Of a stretch of DNA of 64,000 nt, positions 1-11,344 are shown one piece after another. Both the position numbers and the translations under genes were made by a program. Each line of letters begins with the position of its first letter. Position 1 is the first letter of the stretch. Below the pieces are notes generated by a model. It saw only the letters and a program-made list of their open reading frames with translations. It was not told the DNA's origin and ran no database searches. The stretch comes from Tethya wilhelma. Lineage: Eukaryota > Porifera > Demospongiae > Tethyida > Tethyidae. The stretch is taken from contig CAXIPT010000002.1 of the NCBI GenBank assembly GCA_964030475.1, positions 14,099,950 through 14,163,949 on the forward strand. Direction: 5' to 3'.

Positions 1-50
1 ATGAAAAAATACACACTAGGATGAGTTACTTAACTGTGTGCTGACCACAG

Positions 51-1619
51 TCTGTTTCTGGTGAAGGTCTGTTTTCGCTTGTGCAAAGTGTACTCCAAAC
101 TCTTGGTGTTCAGTCTATTTCTTCTGGTGACTGTCAAAGATTAGTAGGATTTGGAACAGATGGGACCTCCGCTAACATAGCTGTGAGGGGACTCAAAGGT
201 CTTATCGAGAAAGTGCTTCCTTGGGTCTTCTGGATGTGGTGCTTGGCACACCGCCTAGAATTAGCAGTCAAGGACTCACTCAAAGACATAGCGTTTGACT
301 CTGTGGATGATATGTTATTGCGACTATATTACTTATACGAAAAATCTCCCAAAAAGTATAGACAATTAGTCGAAATAGTATCAGACTTGAAAGACTGTCT
401 TACCTTTGATGATGCAGGCATCAAGCCTGTCCGAGCAAATGGGTCTCGATGGATTTCTCACAAACTTAATGCTATGAAAAGAATTCTTTCTAAATATGGG
501 GCATACACAAGTCATATAGCAGCAATGTCAGAAGAAGCAAGGGGTACAGATCGTTCCAAGCTTCTTGGTTATTACAACAAGTGGACAAATGCCAAATATG
601 TACTGGGCTGTGCTGTTTTTACGGATCTCCTGAGTCCATGTGCAGTTTTTTCAAAGTCAATGCAAAATGATGAAATTGATATTTTAGGTGCACTTACCTG
701 CCTTTTGAAAACAGTCACTGAAACTGATAAACTAAGTCAAAAACCATTGGAAGAGTGGAATATGTACTCAACAACCGTGAACAAGATTATTGAAGAAGAT
801 GGTGTTAAAGTATACCAAGGTCAAGAACTCAAACGATTTGATGCTGCTGACACTTTCTATAAAGCTCATTATGCAGAGTATTGTTCACGTGTTACTGAGT
901 GTATAAAATCGCGACTTTCTTGGTCAGATTTTCAACTAATGAGAGACATAATTTTCACTCTAAGCACACATGGCTGGGAGAAAGCAGTAGAAGAAAAAGA
1001 TGACCTTCAAGCTGTGGAGAGATTGGCAGTACAATTCACAGTACCACTGGAAGAAGCTGGTGCCAACGTAGCAGACATTAAATCTGAATTTGCTGAGATT
1101 ATGCAGTATGCTTGACAATACTTTTCTCTGTCTACAATGGACTACAAAACAGTATGGTGGCGGCTCTTTCATGCATTTAATTTGACAGAGTGGGTGAATG
1201 CATTACTCCTTGCACAAATCTTGTTTTCCCTTCCAGCCTCTAATGGTAAACTAGAGAGGGTTTTCTCCACAGTCAATGTCATCAAAGTAGAGAAACGAGC
1301 TAGACTCTCGAATGAATCTTTGGACGATCTGTTAGTAGTGAATGCAGACAAAACTGCCCTCAAAGATTTTAATCCTGACCCAAGCATTGACAAGTGGTGG
1401 GACTCCAAAATAAGGAGACCTCAGCAGAGACCAAGAAAGAAGTATGCTCAACGTCAGTACAGTAACAGTTCTAGTGTAACTACTACTAGCAGTGCTGCAT
1501 CATCATCAGATATTACTACTACCAGAGAAGAGGATAGTGGTAATTCTGACCTGGAAAGTCATAACATTCTAGATAGATGGGATAAGTGGATGGCATCAGA
1601 TGATTCAGACACTGACTAA
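51..1619 (+). pseudogene. hAT transposase (ZNF862-like), C-terminal part, one internal stop
   Basis: DNA transposase of the hAT superfamily, which cuts and pastes its own element. The frame opens after a likely splice acceptor (ccacag, about 45-50) and runs through the RNase H-like core: GFGTDGTSANIAVRG near residue 25, then the CLAHRLELAVKDSL segment. It ends with the hAT C-terminal dimerisation domain (LPASNGKLERVFSTVN..KVEKRARLS at 1230-1310). The tail is Ser/Thr-rich and acidic. The reading frame is continuous except for one TGA at 1113-1115; both halves lie in the same frame, so this is a point lesion and not a frameshift. The 5' part (BED finger, first catalytic Asp) lies outside the window or in an upstream exon. 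No terminal inverted repeat was identified on the right side. Confidence 0.85.
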
Positions 1620-1925
1620 TTATTGTATATGGTAAATATATGTATCTTTACACTGTTTCTCTGTAAAAAAAAAGACTAATAAATCGTATTTTCAATGGCA
1701 GTACACTTTGAGAGAATGACCACACAAAATGGCATTTGTACTGCGATTTGACCACACACTCTAAAATAATTATTTTGAACTCTGAGTTTAGTGATCCAAT
1801 TGCTACAACTCCAATTGAGCTTCTCGCTCTACGTCATCTTCTAATGACCTTGATCTCCTAAATACAAATACAAATACAAATACTGATTCCCCAAGCCAGT
1901 CAGTGCCTCATTTTTTGGGGGTAGC

Positions 1926-2658
1926 ATGAGTCCCTGTCTGGACTCTGCAAGCTCATCCCCTGATCCACATTCTCACAATAATCACAATAGGGACAGCATC
2001 TATCTCCTTCACTACAATGCTCGTAGTTTGCTTTCCAAACTTGACTCTCTAAAGTCGGAATGCTTACTGCACAGCCCTCATGTTGTTTGCATAACAGAAA
2101 GTTGGTTGGACAATCAAATATCAGACAATGAAATTGCTATACCCAATTACAACATCCTTAGATTGGACAGAAGCAGGCATGGAGGAGGTGTTGCCATGTA
2201 TGTTCACTCTATGTTCACACACAACATTATTTTCACTGGTAATTCAAGCCTTGAATGTGTCATTGTTTCTCTTTGTTCTAAACATAGTAAGTTTTATGTT
2301 TGTGTAGTATACAGGCCACCAAACAGTAATGTTACTATGCTCGATAACTTGTTTGCTACCTTGTGTTCACTAGATGTTCATTCTTTTTTTTATTATGGTA
2401 GGTGATTTTAATATAGACTTTTCTAACCCAAACCACCCTTTATTTTCTAAGCTTTTTTCTATTACATCAAGTTTTTTATTGTACCAAGTTGTTAAGGAAC
2501 ACACACACATTAATCCCTCTGGTAACCATACAACTATTGATCTTGCGTTTGTGTCATCACCTGAATTACTCATTTCTTGTACCACTGTCCCTCCCCTTAG
2601 TTCTTCTGACCATCTAGGTACAAAGCTCTGTTCTTATGTGTCTTTGCCCAGAAGTTAG
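1926..2658 (+). pseudogene. LINE endonuclease domain (exonuclease-endonuclease-phosphatase fold)
   Basis: Nicks target DNA for target-primed reverse transcription. Visible motifs are HYNARSLLSKLD, CITESWLD (catalytic Glu), RSRHGGGVAMYV, VYRPPNS, GDFNID (Asp-x-Asn) and the terminal SSDH. A frameshift lies in the T-run at 2385-2393: the first frame ends at 2405 and the GDFNIDFSN segment continues one frame over to 2658. It belongs to the same LINE as the reverse transcriptase downstream. Confidence 0.85.
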
Positions 2659-2820
2659 CAGCCTTCAAATGCTGCTTGCAAAGAAGTATGGTGCTACCAA
2701 TATGCTGATTATGAGAAAGCTTGCAATTGTTTGAATCTTCTTGACTGGGACTCTCTTGTGAATGACCAATTAGGAGTAGATGAGTCCTGGAGCAATTGGT
2801 AAGAGAATTTCTCCAATATT

Positions 2821-4783
2821 ATGTCTGAATGTATTCCAAAAAAGAAAATTGTCGACAACAATCTTCCTCCATGGATCACCGATGACATCTTGAAAACAAT
2901 TCGCAGAAGAATCAGGCTTTTTGCTGCATACAAGAAAACTGGTTGTGTGAATACGTTGGCAGAATACAGGTATACAAGAAATGCCATTGACAATTTGTGT
3001 CAGCACTAAGGACCTCTAAAGCTCAATACCTCCAGAAGCTGCACACAGCTGATGCAAAGACATTTTGGAAAATGGTTAAACTGCTCTCTAATAGCCGTTC
3101 ATCAATTCCAACCTTAGAACACAATGGAAAACAAATATCGGATGATGTTTTGAAGGCTGAGATCTTAAATGAAGAATTCTATAACAATTTCAACCATACA
3201 GCACAGCTCTCTGCAAATGTACTGTCTCGTATTGTCATTGATTGTAATGACTGTCCAGATGAGCTCTTGTGTACAGAAGACGAGGTTTTCAAGCTGATTG
3301 CCAGCTTAGAGGTAAACAAATCCTCAGGAACAGATGATGTGTCGGCCAAAATGCTCAGGGCAACAGCTGGTACAATATCCCCAATAGTTGCAAAGCTGTT
3401 CAACCTGTCTATTCATTCAGGCACCTTTCCAACTTGTTGGAAAACTGCTCGAGTTGTACCCATCCCAAAAAAGGGAAATAATTCCAATACAGACCCATTT
3501 CAATCCTTCCAATCCTAGGCAAGGTGTTTGAAAGAATTCTACATGCTATCCTCTCTGATCACCTTGAGTGAGGTACATGCACTTATTTCATCATGTCAAT
3601 TTGGATTCTCTCCAGGAAAGTCTACAACCTCAGCCTTACTTGCCCTATCCAATGGCATACTTGAGGCTTTGGATCAAGGTCATGAAGTGGCCTCTGTTTT
3701 CTTTGACCTGAGTAAAGCTTTTGATTCAGTACCCCATGCTCTCTTGCTACAAAAGTTGCGTGACATCAATGTGAATCCCTACATTTTCAATCTCGTTCAT
3801 AGTTACCTTAGTGAAAGGAAGCAATTTGTTGTGGTTAACGGAAATCAGTCAAATGAACTGGTGGCAACGTCTGGAGTCCCTCAGGGATCTGTATTAGGGC
3901 CATTGTTGTTTCTAATCTATATTAATGGAGTTACTACTATCTCCTTAAATGGTCAGGTGTCAATATATGCAGACGACATAGCTCTCTACAAAGTAATTCT
4001 TTCCCCACTGGACTATCAACTTCTCCAAGGGGACATTGATGCCATTAGTGTGTGGACCAAGGACCATGAGTTGAAACTTCATACTACCAAATGTTGTTAT
4101 ATGTTATTTTCGAGGAAACTGCAACCAAGTTTACCAGATGCTCAACTTATGGTGAATGATCATGCACTTCAGAGTGTGACTTCTTTTAAGTACCTCGGTG
4201 TAACTTTCAGCAGTAATGGCTCCTGGTCTGCTCATGTTAACAATGTCTTCTAGAATGCTAGGAGGGTTCTTGGTCTTCTTTACCGGAGATTCTCTCATGG
4301 CTCTCACCCAGACACTCTCCTTTATCTATATAAAATGCTAGTTCGTCCCCATCTTGAATATGCTTGTTGCCATACCTCAAAAGGGACATGGACAAGCTCG
4401 AGAGAGTACAGAACTTCGCTTTGAAGATCTGTCTGAAGCAATGGGATAAGATTGGCAACTACAGTGATCTCCTGGAGAAAGCAGAGCTCCAGTCCCTTGC
4501 AGTCAGGAGACGGCATCTGAAACAATACCAGCTATATAGTACAGTAAATGGCATTTCATTCTGCTCCTCCCTTCCATCCTCTCGAGAGGATATAGCACCT
4601 GCTGCTGGAAGAACAAGATCAGTTGCACAGTCTACACTGCTGCTGCCATTTGCTAGGACTGACTTGTATTTTTACTCTTTCTACCCGTCCTCAATTCGTG
4701 TCTGGAATTCCCTTCCTCATGCAATAACCAGCAGTGAAACATTGCAAGCCTTCAAAAAAGCTTTCAAGAACTATTATGGTTGA
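2821..4783 (+). pseudogene. LINE reverse transcriptase, several frameshifts and stops
   Basis: RNA-directed DNA polymerase of the LINE. Motifs in order: NKSSGTDDVSAKML (about 3318-3355), RPISILPILGKVFERIL across a frame break near 3500, QFGFSPGKSTTSAL, FDLSKAFDSVPH (motif A), SGVPQGSVLGPLLF (motif B), YADD at 3966-3977 (catalytic motif C) and FKYLGVTFSS (motif E-like). The C-terminal part continues out of frame to 4783. All catalytic residues remain, but at least five frame breaks prevent translation. Confidence 0.88.
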
Positions 4784-4965
4784 GAGGATCATTCGTAACA
4801 CTTTTAATAATATTATACTTGTCATTTCTTAGTTTTTATGTCATTTGTTCACCTTTGACAGTTATTGTATTGTGTCAACCGTATTAATATTGTGTGTATG
4901 TAGGATGCAAGACTAGTATTAGCTCTATATTTCACTATTTCTTGTAATCCTGAATTTGGCTATTG

Positions 4966-4990
4966 AAAAAAAAAAAAAAAAAAAAAAAAA
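4966..4990 (+). repeat. Poly-A tail of the LINE
   Basis: Uninterrupted run of 25 A directly after the LINE 3' sequence; marks the 3' end and orientation of the insertion. Confidence 0.9.
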
Positions 4991-5180
4991 CATCTGTCTT
5001 TCAATGGCACCACTCCTTTTGCCGCTGCTTCGTTGGCCTCTTTCTCTGAAACTGGAGCAGCAAACCTAGATGTCAGGCTACTCTTGGCAATGTACTGACT
5101 TGAGCCTCTCTTTGAAGGGCTATCTAGCTCCAAAACTTTGTTTCAAAAACACAGAACTGTACTCAAATTGCTCAGCCATT
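4991..5180 (-). pseudogene. Possible exon fragment of a Crypton/DUF3504-related protein
   Basis: On the minus strand the bases next to the LINE tail read SRFAAPVSEKEANEAAAKG. This resembles the N-terminal region of animal proteins derived from Crypton tyrosine recombinases. An in-frame stop lies upstream of it. The LINE inserted directly at the downstream edge. The evidence is one short stretch, so the identity is tentative. Confidence 0.3.
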
Positions 5181-6629
5181 CTAGTCAACGAAGAAATGTT
5201 AGACTTTTCATACTACAAACCACCGTAAACTTCACCTCGTGCTACATGACCTTCTTGAACTTCCCCTCACCCAATAATTTACGTAGAGTACTCGCGACGG
5301 TGCATTAACTATTGTCTTTCCACGTTGACCTTGCTACTGCAGAAGAATCCTTACTAAGGTAACCACATCGGTTCATGTTAACTACATTTTTTTGGCCGTG
5401 ACCTACTGTTATATTATGACTTGCGCATTGTGAAAAGCCGTGAGAAGGCTCTAGGATATACAAAGCAAGCAGCTTCTAGCAGCTATACATGCAGCAGGTA
5501 ACTAAAGTAACAAAACTTTAGCATGTCGAGGAGCGCGTGTTTGAGCAAGGTCAAAGTGCAAAAGTTTTGTGGTCAAAAATATGCGAAGTATGCCCATACA
5601 CTCTGTACAGGAATTTCCTATCTCTGAAACTGTATGCGCGATTTTTATCCAACAAACGCCAAACTATCTGGAGGTGCAGTATGAGCCCTCACAGCAAGTA
5701 TGAAGTGCAGCGGACAAAACGCTCGCGATCTATTCACAAAAAACAAAAAGCGAGGTCAACGTGGAAAGACTATAATACATAATATCTCTTCTGCAAATTC
5801 AGGTTTTACACGTTTGCAAGGAACAATTGACTTGTTCCTCAGTGTTCAATTATTCACTGGTATTTGACACACAATTCAGGAACTTTATAGCAATGATTTA
5901 TGTAAGGATACATTTACGCTATAATATTATGGTTTATACAATTTAGTCTACATGCATTGAATTAACTATACATGTGTGCTATATAATGAAGCTGCTGTAT
6001 TATAGTTGTTGTTGTAATAGATTCGACATCACTTTACGCCAACATGTACATGGCATGCATGTACTCTCACCATTTAGGTTAAGCAATTCATTGAGAGATT
6101 GGATTGATGACCATACATACACTTGCATCGAATTGGAGGCTGTGGTTGGACGAATGGCTTGTACAGGATGGTTGTGGATGTGTCATGTAAGAACAATGAA
6201 GTGAATCATCACCAACTGCTTTTGCTTGTAGTTTATGATCCAGTTGGCCATGTGCACAAAGCAATGTAATGACTATAATGTTTATGACTACAATTACTAG
6301 TTAGGACACATGTTATTGATCTAATTTTTGGGGGTATGTGAAGTATTGTCACAACAATGATGTGCCTGAGAGCTGAGCCTGCATGAGGAACTAAACGAAG
6401 CAGTGAACAATTCAGTAATTAGTTTACAACTGTTTTGAATGATTGCAAACCCAGAGGCAAGTGTAAATCCATGCTGGTAACAAGTTTCAATGCATTGACT
6501 AATTCAGTAACTGTTATTGTAATGATTTTCAAGACAAAGTTCTGCTTGATAATTATTATAATTTTGTATAGAGAAAAACAGCTAAAAGGTCAAAGTTCAA
6601 CACAGCAACATTTCTGTCCCTAGCCACAT
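5181..6629. other. Non-coding stretch, nothing recognised
   Basis: AT-rich sequence with only short ORFs (for example 5537-5782, 81 codons, Arg/Lys-rich) that lack recognisable motifs. No repeat family of this window was seen in it. Confidence 0.5.
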
Positions 6630-6770
6630 TTCTTCTCCGTATGGCTGCTATTAATATCTACACTCATGCAAAATTCTTAAAGCTACTGGAGAATTCAAAT
6701 TGATAACCCTTTCCACACACAAAAGTATGCATTATTTGGAATTCAAATGCAAGTAATCTCGTGCCCAGAG
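6630..6770 (+). repeat. HP-repeat, inner end only
   Basis: Matches the 3' inner end shared by the HP-repeat copies: CCGTATGGCTGC, then TTCAAATTGA, CCCTTTCCACAC and GCATTATTTGGAATTC. The hairpin end is missing. Confidence 0.65.
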
Positions 6771-7212
6771 CCCACCCTCACACACAAGGAAAAGGGGGTC
6801 TGGCACACTTTGAAGGATTTTTGGGTCTTTCTGATTCAGCATGTCAGGATTTCGATGCACCAATCAGAGAACTTCCATGTGACTGCCACGCACTCAATGA
6901 TTCCATACTTGGAGCGTGCAGCAGCTGCTTGGGCATTGTTGCTAGACAACGAAGCTCACACGTGAGAATTAAACCAGATATCAGCTAACTATAGCTGAGT
7001 CAGCAAAATCCCAAAAATTGTTCAAAGTGTACCAGACCTATTTTTCCTCGGGAGAGGGTTGGGTCTGGTCTAGGCACGAGATTAAAATGCAAGTTGCCTG
7101 GAACTATATTTTGTAATACCTGGTTGTTTTTTGGAGGTGAATACTTTCTTAGATTAGCCTCTAAATGACTTGGACACTTACTTAATATGATTTGTAGAAT
7201 TATGAAATAATT

Positions 7213-7334
7213 AGAACAAGTAACAAAAACATTGGAAATGTAATGAGACACAGGAATGGCTAAATTGTAAAAAGGTGGGCAAAGTGAGAGATATGGAGAG
7301 GGAGGAAATTTAGCCATTCATTACATTTCCAGGA
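7213..7334. repeat. FB-MITE relic
   Basis: Left arm (acaagtaacaaaaacatt, aatgtaatgagacacagg, aatggctaaat) followed by a short remnant of the right arm (tttagccatt...cattacatttcc). The core is deleted. The same relic recurs at 8887-9008. Confidence 0.6.
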
Positions 7335-7848
7335 CGCATAGCGCTGGCCTGAGGGCTGAGATCAATAAGTGACATAATATAAATAGTTTACATCCTTAGG
7401 CATTTTACCATGGCGACATTTATGCTTAATAACAAACATCTGCCAAGTCAAAACTATCAGTGGATTTTGAATCATTGTATGGCAACTTTGACTCCTGAAC
7501 ACATAACTATTTCTCCTTCGTTGCTAGAAAACAGTTTTACCTGCTCTCTGACAACACAAAGCAATTTTTTTATTTTGGGCCCAGTTTTTCATGGAAACCC
7601 GTAAAACTCTAGACACATCATGCAAACTCACATCATTCAACCCTCCCTGGCTTTCCTGCCAAGTACAAATAACAGTGCAGCTGTTAGATTTTAGCTTGCT
7701 TACTTATTTGTGTGGTACCAAGTATAAGAGTCAACACAACTCTTCAACATGTTCAACATGGCGTGCAGGTTAATTAGTAATTTTTAACTCCTGTGACTAG
7801 ATTTATATGTACGGACTGTATAATAAAATAATTGATTTAATAGGTGTT

Positions 7849-8115
7849 ACAAGTGAAAAACAATAAGGAATATAATGAGAACATATGAATGGTAAAATCA
7901 TAGAAAGCAAGCAAAGAAGATATATATAGAAATAGTGGTCAGATTGAGTGATGACTTCATTTCTGTGTGCAGGCCTAATGTTCATATCTCTCTAGCTCAA
8001 TGAAATTGTAGACACAGGAATAAACTTTCACTCAATCTGACCACCATTCCTATCTTGGGTTTGCTTACTTTTTGCGATTTTACTATTCCTATGTTCTCAT
8101 TACATTTTCACTTGT
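7849..8115. repeat. FB-MITE, GGTCAGATTGAG core type
   Basis: Foldback element: the arm acaagtgaaaaacaat...gaatggtaaaatc...aagcaagcaaag returns inverted at 8050-8115. The inner arms are gtggtcagattgagtga and its inverted counterpart tcactcaatctgaccacc. Confidence 0.75.
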
Positions 8116-8251
8116 TTGTTCTATTTTTTCTGAATAATAAATTTTTTGCATGTACCCTAGCAAATTTTACAAAGCAACTAATAGCCATGGTGGTGTTTTG
8201 TATCCAGTAGTAGGGTGAACAGCCTGAATCTGTACTTGTCACGAAATATAT

Positions 8252-8456
8252 GAATTCTAAATAACTCACGCTTGTATGAATGAAAGGGTGGTCAATTTGA
8301 TTTTCCAAGTAGCTAATGAATTATTTATGAGTAGATAAATAATGGCTACCATACAGAGAAGGTGCTTTTCGTCTTCTATCTAGTGACTTAGCTAGAGAGA
8401 CAAATAAACGATGCCAAAAGCAATTAAAGACAAAGAAACCAAGTTTACTTGTTCAA
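8252..8456 (-). repeat. HP-repeat, inverted, truncated at the adapter-like junction
   Basis: Reverse complement of the HP-repeat inner end (gaattctaaataactcacgc...), broken off at 8456 exactly where the adapter-like spacer begins. In the second copy the same repeat continues to its hairpin end. Confidence 0.75.
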
Positions 8457-8489
8457 GCGTCAGATGTGTATGAGACAGTACGCTTGCAT
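8457..8489 (+). other. Adapter-like spacer (Nextera Read 1 / Tn5 mosaic end)
   Basis: The 33-bp spacer between the two duplicated segments contains agcgtc followed by agatgtgtatgagacag (beginning with the last a of copy 1). This is the 3' part of the Nextera Read 1 adapter, whose Tn5 mosaic end reads AGATGTGTATAAGAGACAG, with two A missing. The mosaic end is established knowledge; contamination is the inference. Confidence 0.85.
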
Positions 8490-10130
8490 GATTTTTGGGT
8501 CTTTCTGATTCAGCATGTCAGGATTTCGATGCACCAATCAGAGAACTTCCATGTGACTGCCACGCACTCAATGATTCCATACTTGGAGCGTGCAGCAGCT
8601 GCTTGGGCATTGTTGCTAGACAACGAAGCTCACACGTGAGAATTAAACCAGATATCAGCTAACTATAGCTGAGTCAGCAAAATCCCAAAAATTGTTCAAA
8701 GTGTACCAGACCTATTTTTCCTCGGGAGAGGGTTGGGTCTGGTCTAGGCACGAGATTAAAATGCAAGTTGCCTGGAACTATATTTTGTAATACCTGGTTG
8801 TTTTTTGGAGGTGAATACTTTCTTAGATTAGCCTCTAAATGACTTGGACACTTACTTAATATGATTTGTAGAATTATGAAATAATTAGAACAAGTAACAA
8901 AAACATTGGAAATGTAATGAGACACAGGAATGGCTAAATTGTAAAAAGGTGGGCAAAGTGAGAGATATGGAGAGGGAGGAAATTTAGCCATTCATTACAT
9001 TTCCAGGACGCATAGCGCTGGCCTGAGGGCTGAGATCAATAAGTGACATAATATAAATAGTTTACATCCTTAGGCATTTTACCATGGCGACATTTATGCT
9101 TAATAACAAACATCTGCCAAGTCAAAACTATCAGTGGATTTTGAATCATTGTATGGCAACTTTGACTCCTGAACACATAACTATTTCTCCTTCGTTGCTA
9201 GAAAACAGTTTTACCTGCTCTCTGACAACACAAAGCAATTTTTTTATTTTGGGCCCAGTTTTTCATGGAAACCCGTAAAACTCTAGACACATCATGCAAA
9301 CTCACATCATTCAACCCTCCCTGGCTTTCCTGCCAAGTACAAATAACAGTGCAGCTGTTAGATTTTAGCTTGCTTACTTATTTGTGTGGTACCAAGTATA
9401 AGAGTCAACACAACTCTTCAACATGTTCAACATGGCGTGCAGGTTAATTAGTAATTTTTAACTCCTGTGACTAGATTTATATGTACGGACTGTATAATAA
9501 AATAATTGATTTAATAGGTGTTACAAGTGAAAAACAATAAGGAATATAATGAGAACATATGAATGGTAAAATCATAGAAAGCAAGCAAAGAAGATATATA
9601 TAGAAATAGTGGTCAGATTGAGTGATGACTTCATTTCTGTGTGCAGGCCTAATGTTCATATCTCTCTAGCTCAATGAAATTGTAGACACAGGAATAAACT
9701 TTCACTCAATCTGACCACCATTCCTATCTTGGGTTTGCTTACTTTTTGCGATTTTACTATTCCTATGTTCTCATTACATTTTCACTTGTTTGTTCTATTT
9801 TTTCTGAATAATAAATTTTTTGCATGTACCCTAGCAAATTTTACAAAGCAACTAATAGCCATGGTGGTGTTTTGTATCCAGTAGTAGGGTGAACAGCCTG
9901 AATCTGTACTTGTCACGAAATATATGAATTCTAAATAACTCACGCTTGTATGAATGAAAGGGTGGTCAATTTGATTTTCCAAGTAGCTAATGAATTATTT
10001 ATGAGTAGATAAATAATGGCTACCATACAGAGAAGGTGCTTTTCGTCTTCTATCTAGTGACTTAGCTAGAGAGACAAATAAACGATGCCAAAAGCAATTA
10101 AAGACAAAGAAACCAAGTTTACTTGTTCAA
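8490..10130. repeat. 1641-bp direct duplication, copy 2
   Basis: Second copy of 6816-8456. Unlike copy 1, it continues on the right into the rest of the inverted HP-repeat, so this copy has the natural right flank and copy 1 the natural left flank. Confidence 0.9.
9523..9789. repeat. FB-MITE, second copy within the duplication
   Basis: Same element as 7849-8115, at +1674. Confidence 0.75.
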
Positions 10131-10411
10131 TAATTAGCTTCTGAAAGTGAGGGCTCTCAGAGAAAAGTGGGCGCAAGATAGAAGAAAAAGAAGAAGATGG
10201 AGAAAATTGGAGGTTTGGCATATTTTAGTTTGGTACTTTAGAAATGGTGTTAGGCCAAGTTTTTGGGCTCACTAGAAACTAAATAGTAGCTTAAGAAGCC
10301 TTTTAGAGCCAAGCATCCAGTTTTTGCCGAGTTATTCACGTGAATATTTGTATTGCGCTAATGGGCCATCTGTGCCATTCCTATGTACCCAGTACTACCG
10401 TATTGGGAATA
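9926..10411 (-). repeat. HP-repeat, inverted, full length with terminal hairpin
   Basis: Runs from the inner end gaattctaaataactc to the hairpin cccagtactaccgtattggg (10388-10407). It carries the characteristic gaagaaaaagaagaagatgg tract and the block gcgctaatgggccat near the outer end. With the partial HP-repeat at 6630 and the FB-MITEs between them it forms one large inverted-repeat composite. Confidence 0.8.
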
Positions 10412-10679
10412 TGACTGAACTGTGAACTATGCTGTAAAATTATTATTGTGAATGCATATGTGTATTGTATATTCTGTGCTTTGTGTCATTATGCAATTGA
10501 CACGCCTTTTTCTGGGCATGCGCAGTTCTTGATTAAGTTGGAGTACTAGCAGAGTTAGGAAAGTAATAGGAAGTGTAGACCGAATACTTCTTTAGCAGCT
10601 GATAGCTAGAGCGAAAGTGTAGTTAGACCGAGTTGGAGCCATAGTCATCACAGTAGTACAGCACATGGACAGTGGACAA
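10412..10679 (+). other. Possible LTR or leader of the gypsy element
   Basis: Non-coding sequence between the HP-repeat hairpin and the gypsy gag region. It ends in tggacagtggac, a style seen in Ty3/gypsy leaders. No matching copy was found at the 3' end of the element, so an LTR cannot be shown. Confidence 0.3.
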
Positions 10680-10999
10680 AAACTTTAGGGGAGACGGTCC
10701 GGTCAGGAGAACGGCTAAAGGACCTGCAAGTAAACACCCTGGAGTGTGTGCTTTTGGCTGTCGCGTGTTGTTGGAGTTTAGCTCTAGCTTGAGTTTATCA
10801 AGAAGTTTGTGATACGGTGACTTGGTCTACCCGATGATGCCATCCCACGAGGAAAGTGAGGGAGAGTCCCCATTTCTGAGCTACCCGTAACTGACCAGGC
10901 GTGCAGTACTGGTTGACCCTTACCGCGCAACTAAAGGAAATTAACGACTGTGCTGTTGAGGCAGATTGCTAGAGGTCCACTACATCATTAGGTGATGTG

Positions 11000-11344
11000 T
11001 TGAGACAGCTTGTAGAGGGTAAGCTGAGAGAAGTGGGACAATGAGGTTGAGTATGGTGTATGGATTGAGCTCGTGGGAGCAGATGGTGCCTTCTTGACAG
11101 TTGACCAGAAGGTGGAGGCCTACCTCCTATAGCAGATCATGATGGGGATCAAGAAGACTACCCCAGTGCTTGAGGATGCTGAGGCTTGACAAGATGAGTT
11201 ATGTGGTGAAGTCACTCGTCTGCAAGAGGCATTAACTGCAGAAAAGTAGAGATACAAGGCCTTATGGCAGCTAAATTGTAGGCAGCTCGCTGAGTTTGAT
11301 GCAATGATTGACATTAAAGAAGATGAGATACAGAGCCTCAGGGT
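11000..11344 (+). pseudogene. Gypsy gag N-terminal coiled-coil fragment
   Basis: From about 11180 the frame reads DELCGEVTRLQEALTAEK, a stop, RYKALWQLNCRQLAEFDAM and then KEDEIQSLRV. The stretch is charged and heptad-like, as in the N-terminal part of gypsy Gag proteins. It ends abruptly at 11344, where the opposite strand starts to encode protease sequence. Confidence 0.45.

Larger units (their letters stand above)
1926..4990 (+). mobile_element. Non-LTR retrotransposon (LINE, CR1/L2/jockey-like), decayed
   Basis: Order is AP-type endonuclease, reverse transcriptase, then a 3' tail ending in 25 A, as expected of a LINE. The frame is broken several times (near 2395, 2660, 3000, 3516, 3570, 4253 and 4360), so the copy is dead. 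No ORF1 was recognised upstream; 1620-1925 holds only AT-rich sequence and four AAATAC units (1858-1882). The clade assignment rests on motif style only and is tentative. Confidence 0.85.
6816..8456. repeat. 1641-bp direct duplication, copy 1
   Basis: I saw no difference from 8490-10130 at the places compared, and all small ORFs recur at a constant offset of 1674. It contains two FB-MITE relics and part of an inverted HP-repeat. Identity without drift and the adapter-like spacer suggest an assembly or library artefact more than a real tandem duplication. Confidence 0.9.

Noticed and set aside
5537..5782. 81-codon basic ORF as a gene
   Set aside because: No motif, no support from neighbours, length expected by chance.
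7000..9982. Pairs of identical small ORFs (60-105 codons) as a duplicated gene family
   Set aside because: They are random frames in foldback repeats, copied by the probable artificial duplication.
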